Assembly: GCF_027498035.1 (NCBI RefSeq)
Contig: NZ_CP114978.1
Coordinates: 496,001 to 560,000 of the forward strand
Reading direction: 5' to 3'
DNA length: 64,000 nucleotides
Origin: Pseudoxanthomonas sp.
GTDB taxonomy: Bacteria > Pseudomonadota > Gammaproteobacteria > Xanthomonadales > Xanthomonadaceae
In this document: piece by piece, positions 48,660 to 57,712 of the stretch
Numbering within the stretch: position 1 is the stretch's first letter
Layout: every line of letters begins with the position of its first letter
The notes under the pieces: model-generated
Told to the model about the DNA's origin: nothing
Databases searched by the model: none
What the model saw: the letters and a program-made list of their open reading frames with translations, nothing else
Translations under genes and position numbers: made by a program

Positions 48660-49255
48660 TCGAACAGCTCCACGCCACCGGTGACCGGCGCCCTGGACAG
48701 GCGCGCACGTACGGCCGATTCGGCCGCCACCAGTTCCGCCTCGTGTGCGTGTGGAAGCTTCTGGACGACGACCCTCCCGGTCGAGGGGAAGAACCAGATC
48801 TTGCGTGGGTGGATGCCGCACAGGTCCTCGGCCAGGATCGGGATGTGTTCGGCCAGAAGGTACTGGCGGACGAACTCGGCGTTGCGCGTGCCGACGGGAT
48901 TGCTGGTGAAGCCCTTGAGCACGTTGGCGCCGCCAAAGACCTTGGCTTCCAGGCGCTTGCGGTGGGCGCCGCGCTTGAGCAGGTCGTTGATCAACAGTTC
49001 CATGGCATAGCTGCCGTAGCGTGCAGGTGCGCCATCGCCGATCTGTCCTTCCGGCAGCAGGAAGTGGTTCATGCCACCGATCTTGAGCAGCGGGTCGCGG
49101 ATGCATGCGGCGACGCAGGAGCCGAGCGTGGTGGTCAACGCGGTGTCGTCATCGACGCTCAGGTACTGGGTGGGAAGCAGTTTGGCGGCGATGGTCTGGA
49201 AGCGCGCATCGTGGTAGCGCATGACGTCATCGGCCTTCAGCGCCGCGTTGCTCAT
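48656..49255 (-). CDS. cheD: Chemoreceptor glutamine deamidase CheD
   Basis: 199 residues. CheD deamidates receptor glutamines and can interact with CheC-type phosphatases. Catalytic elements are TTTLGSCVAACIRDP (Cys) and GGMNHFLLPEG (His), with the threonine region EAKVFGGANVL. No cheC was seen in the window. The ATG at 49255 overlaps the cheR stop by four bases (ATGA). Together with cheR and cheB it forms a tightly coupled adaptation operon. Confidence 0.96.
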   Translation of the reverse strand: MSNAALKADDVMRYHDARFQTIAAKLLPTQYLSVDDDTALTTTLGSCVAACIRDPLLKIGGMNHFLLPEGQIGDGAPARYGSYAMELLINDLLKRGAHRKRLEAKVFGGANVLKGFTSNPVGTRNAEFVRQYLLAEHIPILAEDLCGIHPRKIWFFPSTGRVVVQKLPHAHEAELVAAESAVRARLSRAPVTGGVELFE

Positions 49256-50115
49256 CGTGCTGCTCCACCCTGGCGGACAGGACGGTACAGGGTCCGTCCG
49301 CACGGCTGGATCAGGTCGGCCGCATGCAGGTAGTTTTCCGAATGGCCGGTGTAGAGCAGGCCATCATCGCCCAGGTGGGCCACCAGCCGCGACAGGATCG
49401 CCCGTTGGGTGGGTTTGTCGAAATAGATCATCACGTTGCGGCAAAACAGCGAGACATACGGTCCATCCACTGCGTAGCGCGGGGCCAGCAGGTTGAGCGG
49501 ACGGAACTCGATCAACTGCCGCAGCTGCGGGACCACCCGGCATTTGCCTTCGTTCGGACCGGCGCCCCGGTGGAAATACTTGCGCTTCATCGCCTCGTCC
49601 AGCGAGGCGATGCGCTCCATGGGATAGACGCCGCGCGATGCGGTTTCCAGTACCTGCGTGTCGACATCGGTGGCCAGGATCCTGACCGGCGGGGTCAGCG
49701 TCCCGAAGGTCTCGCAGGCGGTGATCGCAAGGGAGTAGGGCTCTTCCCCGGTGGAGGCGGCGCACGACCACAGCTTCAGCGTGCCCTGGCCGGTGCGGCG
49801 CTGCAGGTCTTCCCTGAGCTTTTCGAAATGGTGGGGCTCGCGGAAGAACGAGGTCAGGTTGGTGGTCAGTGCGTTGGTGAAGGCCTGCCATTCCTGTTCG
49901 TCATTGCCTGCTTCCAGTTGGTCCAGGTAGTCCTTGAACGCACGCAGTCCCAGGCTGCGAAGGCGGCGCGACAGTCGTCCATAGACCATGTCGCGCTTGG
50001 CTGGCACCAGGGCGATGCCGGCGCGCTGGTAGATCAGGTCGCAGACCCGGCGAAAGTCGCGATCGGCGAATTCAAATTCGCGCGACTCCGACGGGGTGGG
50101 GGACATTGCAGCCAT
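49252..50115 (-). CDS. cheR: Chemoreceptor methyltransferase CheR
   Basis: 287 residues. It methylates receptor glutamates using S-adenosylmethionine. The N-terminal helical domain (FADRDFRRVCDLIYQRAGI, YGRLSRRLRSLGL) is followed by the Rossmann domain with TTNLTSFFREPHHFEKL, KLWSCAASTGEEPYSLAI and LFCRNVMIYFDKPTQRAIL. The beta-subdomain that docks on receptor C-terminal pentapeptides is present, and two receptors here end in such a pentapeptide. The ATG at 50115 is chosen; 50106 is possible. A sigma28-like promoter lies about 30 bases upstream. Confidence 0.96.
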   Translation of the reverse strand: MAAMSPTPSESREFEFADRDFRRVCDLIYQRAGIALVPAKRDMVYGRLSRRLRSLGLRAFKDYLDQLEAGNDEQEWQAFTNALTTNLTSFFREPHHFEKLREDLQRRTGQGTLKLWSCAASTGEEPYSLAITACETFGTLTPPVRILATDVDTQVLETASRGVYPMERIASLDEAMKRKYFHRGAGPNEGKCRVVPQLRQLIEFRPLNLLAPRYAVDGPYVSLFCRNVMIYFDKPTQRAILSRLVAHLGDDGLLYTGHSENYLHAADLIQPCGRTLYRPVRQGGAAR

Positions 50116-50144
50116 GGATAAGTGCCGGAAGTCGGATGTCCGTT

Positions 50145-50172
50145 GTATCGGCCGCTGCACGCCAGGTCTTGA
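50145..50172 (-). promoter_or_regulatory. Candidate sigma28 (FliA) promoter of cheR-cheD-cheB-EAL operon
   Basis: On the minus strand TCAA, 16 bases, GCCGATAC (consensus TAAA-N15-GCCGATAA); shifting one base gives CAAG with the canonical 15. Expected start near 50138, leaving a 23-base leader before cheR. Confidence 0.65.
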
Positions 50173-50201
50173 GGTCGATCGTGCCCACGGATACGCCGGC
50201 G

Positions 50202-50236
50202 AAAAAACGGAAGCCCCGGTCATTGGACCGGGGCTT
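50202..50236 (-). terminator. Intrinsic terminator after the first chemoreceptor gene
   Basis: AAGCCCCGGTC (50211-50221) pairs with GACCGGGGCTT (50226-50236) around ATTG; on the minus strand the stem is followed by CCG and six T residues. It separates the receptor gene from the cheR operon. Confidence 0.85.
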
Positions 50237-50265
50237 GGCCTGGGTGGATCGCTGGTAGCGAATTC

Positions 50266-52623
50266 CTAGAACTCCTGCCACTCGCCATCGGCCAGCGCGA
50301 CCTGCCTGATCTGTTCGGCCATGCGCGCGCGCGCGGGCTTGCTGGATTCGGTGGTGTGCGACCTGGGCGCGGCCGGGCGTGCCTGTGGGGCAGCGACCGG
50401 GGCGGGTAGCTCGTCCAGCTTGAAGATCGACACGGCCTGGGCCAGATGCGTGGCCTGCTCCTCCATCGAGCGGGCGGCGGCGGTGGCTTCCTCGACCAGC
50501 GCGGCGTTCTGCTGGGTGGTCTCGTCCATCTGGGTGATGGTCAGGTTGACCTGCTCGATGCCGGAGGACTGCTCCTGCGAAGCGGCGGAGATCTCGCCCA
50601 TGATGTCGGTGACCCGCTGCACGGAGGCGACGATCTCGGCCATGGTCTTGCCGGCCTTGTCGACCAGCTTGGTGCCGTCGGCCACTTTGGACACCGAGTC
50701 GTCGATCAGTCCCTTGATTTCCTTGGCTGCGCCGGCCGAACGCTGCGCCAGCGTGCGCACTTCGCTGGCGACCACGGCGAAGCCGCGGCCCTGTTCGCCG
50801 GCCCGCGCGGCTTCCACGGCGGCATTCAACGCCAGGATGTTGGTCTGGAAGGCGATGCCGTCGATGACCGAGATGATGTCGGCGATCTTCTTGGAAGACG
50901 ATTCGATGCCGGTCATGGTCGTGACCACCTGGCTGACCACCTCGCCACCCTTGGCCGCGACATCGGCCGCACCGACGGCAAGCTGGTTGGCCTGGCGGGC
51001 GTGCTCGGCATTCTGCCGGACGGTGGAAGTCAGCTCCTCCATGGAGGCCGCGGTTTCCTCCAGGTTGGCGGCCTGCTGCTCGGTCCGCTGGGACAGGTCG
51101 CTGTTGCCTGAAGCGATTTCGCCGGCAGCGGTGTTGATGGCGCTGGAGGACTGCTTGATGCGCCCGACGATGTCGGCAAGCTGCTCGGCGGTGGCGTTGG
51201 CGTCATCACGCATCCGCGCAAACACACCATGGAAATCGCCGTTCATGCGCACGGTGAGATCGCCTTGCGAAAGGGCCGCCAACAGGCCGGAGATCTGCTC
51301 GATGCTCGCCGCATTGGCATCCAGCAGCTGGTTGAGCTGGCTGGCCAGCTCCAGGAAGAAACCCTGCTTGTTGTCGGTGCGGATGCGCCGTTCCATTTCA
51401 CCGGCGGCGGCAGCCTTGACGATGGAGGCGACTTCTTCCTCGACCATCACCTCGACGGTGCGGTCTGCCCACTCGACGACGAAGCCCTCCGACTGACCGG
51501 CCTCGTTGAGGATCGGGTTGACGACCAGGCGCATGGTGCGCCCACCGACGCGGATCTGGGCCTGGTGGGTGCCGGTGAGCTGGTCGAGCATCCTGGCCTG
51601 CCGCTCGGGATGCTTGTGGAACAGGTCGATGTTTCGGCCCAGCAAGCTGGAGGCATCGAAATCGGGAAGGTCGCGGCGGATGTCCGACTCCGCGTCGTGC
51701 AGCAGCGCGATGACGGGCTGGTTGACGTAGATGATGTTGCGCGCGCTGTCGGTCAGCATCACGCTGGTGCTGACGCTATCGAGCGCGGTGCGGATCCGCA
51801 GGTTTTCGCTGGCCACAATCTGGTCGTGCTCGATGCGCTCGCGAAGGTCCTTCTGCATCCGTCGCAGGGCCAGCATGAGGTCACCGATTTCATCGTGCCG
51901 GTCTACGCCGATATGGCCATCGAGCTTGCCGGCGGAGACCTCGTTGGCCACCTTGACCGCACCGCGCATGGCGCTGGCCAGCGAACGGGCGATCAGCCAC
52001 GCCAGGACGACGCCGCCGGCAATGCCCGCCGCCAGCAGGATGATCACCAGGCTGGACGATGTCGCATAGGCACGGTGGGCACCCGCGTTGGCCGCGGCGG
52101 CCTGGCGGTCGTTCTCGGCGATCAGCTGATCGATGTCCTTGGCCAGGGCATCGTGTTCCTTCTGGTTGTCGCCGATGAAGGTATCGATGGCGTCGTCGAG
52201 CAGGTCGAGGTCAACCATCTCGGTGATCGATGCATACGAGGCCTGGGTCTTCTTCCAGTCCTGGACGATCTTGTTGAAGAGCGCGCGTTCGTTGTCGTTG
52301 GAAATGTCGGCGGGGTATTCGGCCATCAGCTTGGCGAGCTGGGCTTCGATCTGCTGCTTGCGCTTCTTGGCATCGGCCTTGACCGTGGCGCTGCTGCGGA
52401 TCAGGCCCTGGTAGCTGGCGTTGCGGTACTCGCCGACCAGGCTGCGCATCTGACCGCCGGCGCGCACGCTGGGCACCGTGCGGGTGGAAACCTCGCTGGC
52501 AACGTTGTTGATCGTCCTCATGCCGACGTATGAGGCGATCCCCTGGACCAGCATCAACAACAGCACCAGGCCGAAAGCGAACATCAGCTTGGGCATGAGT
52601 TTCAGGTTTTTCATCCACTGCAT
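50266..52623 (-). CDS. Methyl-accepting chemotaxis protein with PAS domain and CheR-docking tail
   Basis: 785 residues. Membrane segments at about 12-32 and 190-213 bracket a four-helix-bundle-type periplasmic domain. A HAMP domain follows, then a PAS-like domain (LDSVSTSVMLTDSARNIIYV, about residues 280-400), a second HAMP-like stretch and the MA signalling domain with the hairpin tip IISVIDGIAFQTNILALNAA. The C-terminus ends GEWQEF, a xWxxF pentapeptide that binds CheR or CheB. The arrangement resembles Aer/Tar hybrids, so it may read both periplasmic and internal signals. The ligand is unknown. It is terminated before cheR. Confidence 0.93.
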   Translation of the reverse strand: MQWMKNLKLMPKLMFAFGLVLLLMLVQGIASYVGMRTINNVASEVSTRTVPSVRAGGQMRSLVGEYRNASYQGLIRSSATVKADAKKRKQQIEAQLAKLMAEYPADISNDNERALFNKIVQDWKKTQASYASITEMVDLDLLDDAIDTFIGDNQKEHDALAKDIDQLIAENDRQAAAANAGAHRAYATSSSLVIILLAAGIAGGVVLAWLIARSLASAMRGAVKVANEVSAGKLDGHIGVDRHDEIGDLMLALRRMQKDLRERIEHDQIVASENLRIRTALDSVSTSVMLTDSARNIIYVNQPVIALLHDAESDIRRDLPDFDASSLLGRNIDLFHKHPERQARMLDQLTGTHQAQIRVGGRTMRLVVNPILNEAGQSEGFVVEWADRTVEVMVEEEVASIVKAAAAGEMERRIRTDNKQGFFLELASQLNQLLDANAASIEQISGLLAALSQGDLTVRMNGDFHGVFARMRDDANATAEQLADIVGRIKQSSSAINTAAGEIASGNSDLSQRTEQQAANLEETAASMEELTSTVRQNAEHARQANQLAVGAADVAAKGGEVVSQVVTTMTGIESSSKKIADIISVIDGIAFQTNILALNAAVEAARAGEQGRGFAVVASEVRTLAQRSAGAAKEIKGLIDDSVSKVADGTKLVDKAGKTMAEIVASVQRVTDIMGEISAASQEQSSGIEQVNLTITQMDETTQQNAALVEEATAAARSMEEQATHLAQAVSIFKLDELPAPVAAPQARPAAPRSHTTESSKPARARMAEQIRQVALADGEWQEF

Positions 52624-52670
52624 CGGTCTTTCCTTTTTTGCGGTCGCCCGTCGTGAAGCGCTGGAAGCAA

Positions 52671-52699
52671 TCCCACGGCCCCGGGATGGCGCCGTGGGA
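52671..52699 (-). terminator. Hairpin after the small exported protein gene
   Basis: TCCCACGGC (52671-52679) pairs with GCCGTGGGA (52691-52699). The T-tract on the minus strand is poor, so termination is uncertain. Confidence 0.4.
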
Positions 52700-52716
52700 G
52701 GTCGAGCCGGCTCTGT

Positions 52717-53100
52717 TTACTTGATCGTTGCGAGCTTCAGCTCGGACGGCGAGCTGACTTCGATCTCAGCCCGCTGGCTGTCGCGCAGGATCTTGCCGAT
52801 CACGCACACATCCTTGCCTTCCAGGGTCTCGGGTGGGAAGCCGAACTTGGCGCGGTTGGCGCCGTCGATGCGCGCGGAGAACGTATGGCGCGGGAACATG
52901 CCGCCCATGTACAGGAACGTGGGTTCGCCTTCGGAGTTCTGGGCGTACTTGGCCTTTTCGACCTTGCCGCAGACCATGCCCTCCTTGCCGACGTAGCGTG
53001 TGGCGACTTCTGCCGGAATCATCTCCTGGGTCTGCGCAAACGTTGCCATCGGGATGCTGGCCAGAAGGACGAGCGGAATCAGCGAAAGCAGGCACTTCAT
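52717..53100 (-). CDS. Small exported protein with OB-fold-like pattern, unknown function
   Basis: 127 residues. A signal peptide (MKCLLSLIPLVLLASIPMATFAQ) is cleaved probably after FAQ. The mature part has alternating strands such as GKEGMVCGKVEKAKYA, EPTFLYMGGMFPRHTFSARI and GKDVCVIGKILRDSQRAEIE, reminiscent of periplasmic OB-fold proteins. There are two cysteines in the mature part (VCGKV and VCVIG) that could form a disulfide. It lies between a chemoreceptor gene and cheW and has its own sigma28-like promoter, hinting at a motility-linked role. I do not recognise a named family. Confidence 0.7.
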   Translation of the reverse strand: MKCLLSLIPLVLLASIPMATFAQTQEMIPAEVATRYVGKEGMVCGKVEKAKYAQNSEGEPTFLYMGGMFPRHTFSARIDGANRAKFGFPPETLEGKDVCVIGKILRDSQRAEIEVSSPSELKLATIK

Positions 53101-53171
53101 TGGGGTTTCTCCGTATCAGGGTGGGGCGTGGGCCTTGTCGGATCGGTGCAATCGGCCCTGCGACCTGACAG

Positions 53172-53198
53172 CTATCGGCGCTTCCGTACGATCCTGAA
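53172..53198 (-). promoter_or_regulatory. Candidate sigma28 promoter of the small exported protein gene
   Basis: On the minus strand TTCA, 15 bases, GCCGATAG. The -10 is seven of eight; the -35 is weaker. Expected leader about 65 bases. Confidence 0.5.
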
Positions 53199-53279
53199 GC
53201 GCGAAATGAGTGACGCAGCTCTCGGTTACCGAGTGCGGTCGGATCGCTATCGGGAAATTCCCGACAGGCTGGCCTCGGC

Positions 53280-53759
53280 TCAGGCGGCTTCGCTGTCCGA
53301 ACGCACCAGGTCGGCACTGTCCAGCAGGGTTTCGATGTCCAGCAGGATCAGCATGCGGTCGTCATGCGTGCCGATGCCGCTGATGAAGCGCGTGTCCACG
53401 GCCGCGCCGAACTCGGGCGTGGGGCGGATCTGGTCTTGATTGAGCGGGATCACGTCCGAGACGCTGTCGACCACGATGCCGACCACGCGGTCTTCCACGT
53501 TGAGCACGATCATCACGGTGAACGCGTCATAGCGGGCTTCCTTGAGGCGCAGCTTCAGGCGCAGGTCGATCACCGGGACGATGGTGCCGCGCAGGTTGAT
53601 CACACCCTTGATGTAGTCCGGTGCGTCGGGGACGCGGGTCACCGCGTCGTAGCCACGGATTTCCTGGACCTTCAGGATGTCCACGCCGTAGTGCTCCTCG
53701 CCCAGTGCAAAGCTGAGGAATTCGCCACCATTCTGGGCGGCCGGGTTCTTGCTGTTCAT
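53280..53759 (-). CDS. cheW: Chemotaxis coupling protein CheW
   Basis: 159 residues. CheW links receptors to the CheA kinase. The SH3-like double barrel is recognisable: GEFLSFALGEEHYGVDILKV, QEIRGYDAVTRVPDAPDYIK, GVINLRGTIVPVIDLRLKL, VVGIVVDSVSDVIPL and RMLILLDIETLL. The ATG at 53759 is preferred; a GTG at 53771 would add four residues. A sigma28-like promoter lies 64 bases upstream. A short perfect palindrome (TCGGGAAATTCCCGA, 53251-53265) follows the stop. Confidence 0.97.
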   Translation of the reverse strand: MNSKNPAAQNGGEFLSFALGEEHYGVDILKVQEIRGYDAVTRVPDAPDYIKGVINLRGTIVPVIDLRLKLRLKEARYDAFTVMIVLNVEDRVVGIVVDSVSDVIPLNQDQIRPTPEFGAAVDTRFISGIGTHDDRMLILLDIETLLDSADLVRSDSEAA

Positions 53760-53822
53760 TGATGACTCCACGAGCGTAAGCGGATGGTGGCGGGGACCGG
53801 GGAAGCGGCATGCGCTTGGTCA

Positions 53823-53849
53823 ACATCGGCGGGCGGCCTGGAGACTTGA
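53823..53849 (-). promoter_or_regulatory. Candidate sigma28 promoter of cheW
   Basis: On the minus strand TCAA, 15 bases, GCCGATGT. Spacing is exact and seven of the eight -10 positions up to GCCGAT-T agree with known flagellar promoters or differ by one base. The predicted leader is about 57 bases. Confidence 0.65.
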
Positions 53850-53869
53850 GTCCCGGTCACGGGTGCGGC

Positions 53870-54661
53870 TCAGAACACGCCGCTTTTCCTGGCGCTGCGC
53901 TGCCGGTCCACCCGGAAGATGTAGCGCTGGATCGATGCGTCGGCGCCGCGGGGCAGGGCGCCAAACTGCAGTCCGACCCGGGTGTAGTCGGCCCCGCTGG
54001 GGGTGGTCTGCCTGAGTTGGCTACAGACGGTGAGCGACAGGCGGATCGGTGGCTGGTCGGGGAGCATGAGGATGCAGTCGGGATAGGTCTGGCGCAGCGC
54101 GAGCTGCGGCATGTCCGCGGCCAGGGCAATGGCCATGCCGCCACCGCTGATGTCCACCACCCGGAGTTCGAGCTCGCAGGGCGCTTCGCCTGGATCGCCT
54201 GGAATCTGCAATCTGCAGATGGGGGATTCGGTGATGGGGGTTTCCAGCCGGTAGAACTCGCGGCGCTGCACGTAGTACAGGCTTTCCGGCAGCGGGACCC
54301 GGAACGCCACCTGGCCGTCCCGGTCGATCCGTTCAATCTCTTCGACCCGGAAGCGGAGCCTGACGTGGTTGAGCTGGGCAAAGCAGAGCAGATGGCTGGC
54401 CTGCGCTGCGGCACGGTTGGAGGCTTCGTTATGGCTGCCGTCCAGCAGGATCCAATCGCTGTCCTCGTCGGCTTGGAGCAGTGCGGTCGGGAAGGACTGG
54501 TCCCGCCCGGCCACGTGTGCGGTGATGGTCGAGCGCTGTTCGATCAAGTCCTGCAACAGGCGTCGGACCTGGCGCGGATTACGCACCAGGTATCTGTCGT
54601 CAGCCTCCGCCGGGTCATGGGCCAGGCTTGCAGGCAAATCGGTGGCACTGCCTTCGTGCAT
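53870..54661 (-). CDS. YcgR-like PilZ-domain cyclic-di-GMP receptor
   Basis: 263 residues. The N-terminal YcgR domain (RYLVRNPRQVRRLLQDLIEQ) is followed by a PilZ domain with the ligand-binding motifs YYVQRREFYRLETP (RxxxR type) and VVDISGGGMAIAL (DxSxxG). In enteric bacteria YcgR binds cyclic-di-GMP and brakes the flagellar motor. Its position among chemotaxis genes supports a motor-control role. The ATG at 54661 is chosen; a GTG at 54685 is possible. The 288-base gap before the next receptor gene contains a GC hairpin (54806-54826) but no clear promoter. Confidence 0.9.
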   Translation of the reverse strand: MHEGSATDLPASLAHDPAEADDRYLVRNPRQVRRLLQDLIEQRSTITAHVAGRDQSFPTALLQADEDSDWILLDGSHNEASNRAAAQASHLLCFAQLNHVRLRFRVEEIERIDRDGQVAFRVPLPESLYYVQRREFYRLETPITESPICRLQIPGDPGEAPCELELRVVDISGGGMAIALAADMPQLALRQTYPDCILMLPDQPPIRLSLTVCSQLRQTTPSGADYTRVGLQFGALPRGADASIQRYIFRVDRQRSARKSGVF

Positions 54662-54949
54662 GGGATTTCGCTGGTTCAGGGGCACAGCCTACGTGGGCAA
54701 CGGAACACTTCGCCCTTGTTAACGGCTGCGTCCCCGACTTGTTGAGGGTGTTGGAAGGAGATCGGTTGCCGGCGCTGGCTGCCCCGTCACCGCTGCACAG
54801 AAGGCGACCCCGGCATGACCGGGGTCTGGTTGAGCGCCTGTTCTGTCGGCAACCATGCGCTGGGGCGCGTGCTTGCCCGGGCCATGGCTGCATCGCCTCA
54901 AGACGCTGCTGTCCGGGCAGGAAAGCAGCGTGTCATTCGAGGCAGGGGC

Positions 54950-57604
54950 CTAGAACTCTTCCCAGCCGGCCTCGGCCGGCACCGGCACGTTCCTGCGCGG
55001 CGGTTGCGAGGACGCAGGTGGCGTGGAGGTCCATGCCGTGACCAGCGTCTTGATCGGCGCCGGCACATTGGCGGGCTTGGGCGCTGTCTTGATGCTGGCG
55101 AGGGCCTGTGCTGCGCCGTGTTCGATCTTGAAGATGGACACCGCATCGCTGAGCTGGGATGCCTGTTCTTCCATGGCGCGTGCGGCGGCAGTGGCTTCTT
55201 CGACCAAGGCGGCGTTCTGCTGGGTCGCTTCGTCCATCTGGGTGACGGTGAGGTTGACCTGCTCGATGCCGGCCGACTGCTCCTGCGAGGCAGCGGAAAT
55301 CTCGGCCATGATGTCGGTGACCCGCTGCACGCTGCCGACGATCTCGCCCATGGTCTGGCCAGCCTTGTCGACCAGGGCCGAACCTTCGGCGACCTTGCCG
55401 ACCGAGTCGTCGATCAGCGACTTGATTTCCTTGGCCGCGGCAGCCGAGCGCTGGGCCAGGGTGCGCACTTCGCTGGCGACGACGGCGAAACCGCGGCCCT
55501 GTTCGCCGGCGCGGGCGGCTTCGACCGCGGCGTTGAGTGCCAGGATGTTGGTCTGGAAAGCGATGCCGTCGATGACCGAGATGATCTCGGCGATCTTTTT
55601 CGAGGAGGTCTGGATGCCGGCCATGGTGGTGACGACCTGGCCGACGACTTCGCCGCCCTGCGAGGCGACCGTAGCGGCGCCGATGGACAGTTGGTTGGCC
55701 TGGCGCGCGTGCTCGGCGTTCTGGCGGACGGTGGAGGTCAGTTCTTCCATCGAGGCGGCGGTTTCTTCCAGGCTGGCCGCCTGCTGCTCGGTCCGTACCG
55801 AGAGGTCGCTGTTGCCGGCTGCGATCTCGCTGGATGCGGTGTGGATGTTGGCAGAGGCACCCTGGATCTGGCTGACGATCTCGGTCAGGCGTTCGACCGT
55901 GCCGTTGGCGTCGTCGCGCATCTGCGAGAACACGCCGTGGAAATCGCCACGCATGCGTACCGTCAGATCACCGTCGGCGATGGCGCGCAGCACCGTGGAG
56001 ATCTTGTCCAGGTTGTCTTCGGTGGTCTGCATCAGGCCGTTGATGCCTTCCACCATGCCGCGGAAGTCGTGCTGGTAACGGTCGGTGTCGCCGCGATGGG
56101 AGAAGTCACCCGCGGCGGCGGCCTGCGCCAGTCGCGTGATTTCGGCATTGATCGCCTGCAGGCTGGCCTTGGTGGTCTGCATCGCGGCGGTGATCGCGGC
56201 CTTCTCGCCGGGCAGGACTTCCATGTCGGTGCTGAGGTCGCCGATCGCGTACTGCTGCATCACCTCGACCAGGCGCTTCTGCACGGCCACGTGGGCCGCT
56301 ACCAGGGTATTGGTGTCCTCGACCATGCGTCCGTAATCGCCGGGGAATGCGCTGGCGTCCATGCGGTAGCTGATCTCGCCGGCCTCGTGGCGCTGGGCCA
56401 TCGAAGCCTGCGCCTGCATGACCGCCTGCAACTGCTGTTGCATGCGCTCCATCGCGTCGAGCAGTTGGCCCAGCTCATCATCGCGCTGGTGATGGATCCG
56501 GCTGTCGAGGCGACCGGCCGCCACGGCGCTGGAGACGCGCACCGCCTCGGCCAGCGGCTTGAGCACCTGGCGACGGACCAGCAGGTACAGCGCGGCACTG
56601 AGGACCAGTGCCGAGAGCAGGCCGACCAGCAGGATGGTCCACAGCACCGCGCGTGCCTGCTGCATCACCAGCGACCGCGGCACCGAGACGCCGAGCGCGA
56701 AGGACTGCGGCGCGTCGCCGATGCGTAGCGGGACGAACGTGCGCAGCTCGTCGCCGCCACCCTGTTCGACGCGGTCGCTGAATACTTCGCCCTTGCCGAT
56801 GGCGGCGAGCATGGCCTGGGTCCCGGCATCGTCGAGGGTCTTGCCGATGCTGGATGCATCGTTGCCGGCCAGCACGACGCCGGCTGGCGAGATCAGGCTG
56901 ACATGGCCTTCGCCCATCGGGCGAAGTTCAGCGATGCGCTGCTGCAGGGAGGACAGGGCGAAATCGACGGTGACCACGCCGACGAACGTGTCCTTGTCGA
57001 TGATCGGCGTGCTCAACGTCGTCATCAGCACGTTCTTGTCGCCGATCTTGTAGGTGTACGGTTCGACCACCACTGGCTGCCGGCGCTCGCGCGCGAGCAG
57101 GTACCAATCGCCGTCGCCCGGCTTTTCGTAGTCACGCAACGGCTCGCGGATCTGGGTGCCGTCCTGCCACGCCCAGTAGGTCATGAAGCGGCCAGTCGCG
57201 TCATGCCCTTCGCTGCCGGCGAAGTCCTTGTCCTTGCCATCGAAGGCCTCCGGTTCCCACAACGTACTCATGCCCATCCATTGCGGGTGTGCCTGCAGCT
57301 GGTGGTGCAGCAGCTCGGCTGCGGCCGCACGGTCCAGACCCTCGCCGGAGCGCAGGCTGAGGAAGCTGTTGGCCACCGAAGCGCTGGTATCGAACGCCAT
57401 GCCCATCTCGCCAGCGATCCGCTGCGCTTCCAGTTTGGCGAGGTTCTGCATGCTGGCGCGCGAGGTCGCCATCAGGGCATCGCTGCTGCGCCAGTAGCTG
57501 ATGGCGGCGGTCAGGCCGAAACACAGTGCCGCGATCAGCGCGGTACCGAGCATCAGGCGGGTGGCAACGCTCCCGCTGCGACGGGAGGAGAGGATTCTGT
57601 TCAT
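54950..57604 (-). CDS. Methyl-accepting chemotaxis protein with dCache sensor and CheR-docking tail
   Basis: 884 residues. Membrane segments at about 16-38 and 313-338 flank a double-Cache periplasmic sensor (MGMSTLWEPEAFDGKDKD, WYLLARERRQPVVVEPYTY, VGVVTVDFALSSLQQ). Cytoplasmic HAMP-type repeats follow (about residues 338-590), then the MA signalling domain with the tip VIDGIAFQTNILALNAA. The protein ends EAGWEEF, a CheR-docking pentapeptide. dCache receptors usually bind amino acids or other small molecules directly; the ligand here is unknown. The signalling-domain DNA is almost identical to that of the next receptor upstream. Confidence 0.94.
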   Translation of the reverse strand: MNRILSSRRSGSVATRLMLGTALIAALCFGLTAAISYWRSSDALMATSRASMQNLAKLEAQRIAGEMGMAFDTSASVANSFLSLRSGEGLDRAAAAELLHHQLQAHPQWMGMSTLWEPEAFDGKDKDFAGSEGHDATGRFMTYWAWQDGTQIREPLRDYEKPGDGDWYLLARERRQPVVVEPYTYKIGDKNVLMTTLSTPIIDKDTFVGVVTVDFALSSLQQRIAELRPMGEGHVSLISPAGVVLAGNDASSIGKTLDDAGTQAMLAAIGKGEVFSDRVEQGGGDELRTFVPLRIGDAPQSFALGVSVPRSLVMQQARAVLWTILLVGLLSALVLSAALYLLVRRQVLKPLAEAVRVSSAVAAGRLDSRIHHQRDDELGQLLDAMERMQQQLQAVMQAQASMAQRHEAGEISYRMDASAFPGDYGRMVEDTNTLVAAHVAVQKRLVEVMQQYAIGDLSTDMEVLPGEKAAITAAMQTTKASLQAINAEITRLAQAAAAGDFSHRGDTDRYQHDFRGMVEGINGLMQTTEDNLDKISTVLRAIADGDLTVRMRGDFHGVFSQMRDDANGTVERLTEIVSQIQGASANIHTASSEIAAGNSDLSVRTEQQAASLEETAASMEELTSTVRQNAEHARQANQLSIGAATVASQGGEVVGQVVTTMAGIQTSSKKIAEIISVIDGIAFQTNILALNAAVEAARAGEQGRGFAVVASEVRTLAQRSAAAAKEIKSLIDDSVGKVAEGSALVDKAGQTMGEIVGSVQRVTDIMAEISAASQEQSAGIEQVNLTVTQMDEATQQNAALVEEATAAARAMEEQASQLSDAVSIFKIEHGAAQALASIKTAPKPANVPAPIKTLVTAWTSTPPASSQPPRRNVPVPAEAGWEEF

Positions 57605-57712
57605 GGGGGTGACCTGTATCGGGAGACATCACGGACGGCCATGTCGGCCGCCCGTGCTATGAAAACCGCACCGGGCTGGTACGGGGAAAGAGCGGGACGC
57701 GTTTCAGTCGCT

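Noticed and set aside
57605..57712. GCCGACAT on the minus strand as a sigma28 promoter for the dCache receptor gene
   Set aside because: Two -10 mismatches and no TAAA-like -35 at the right distance.
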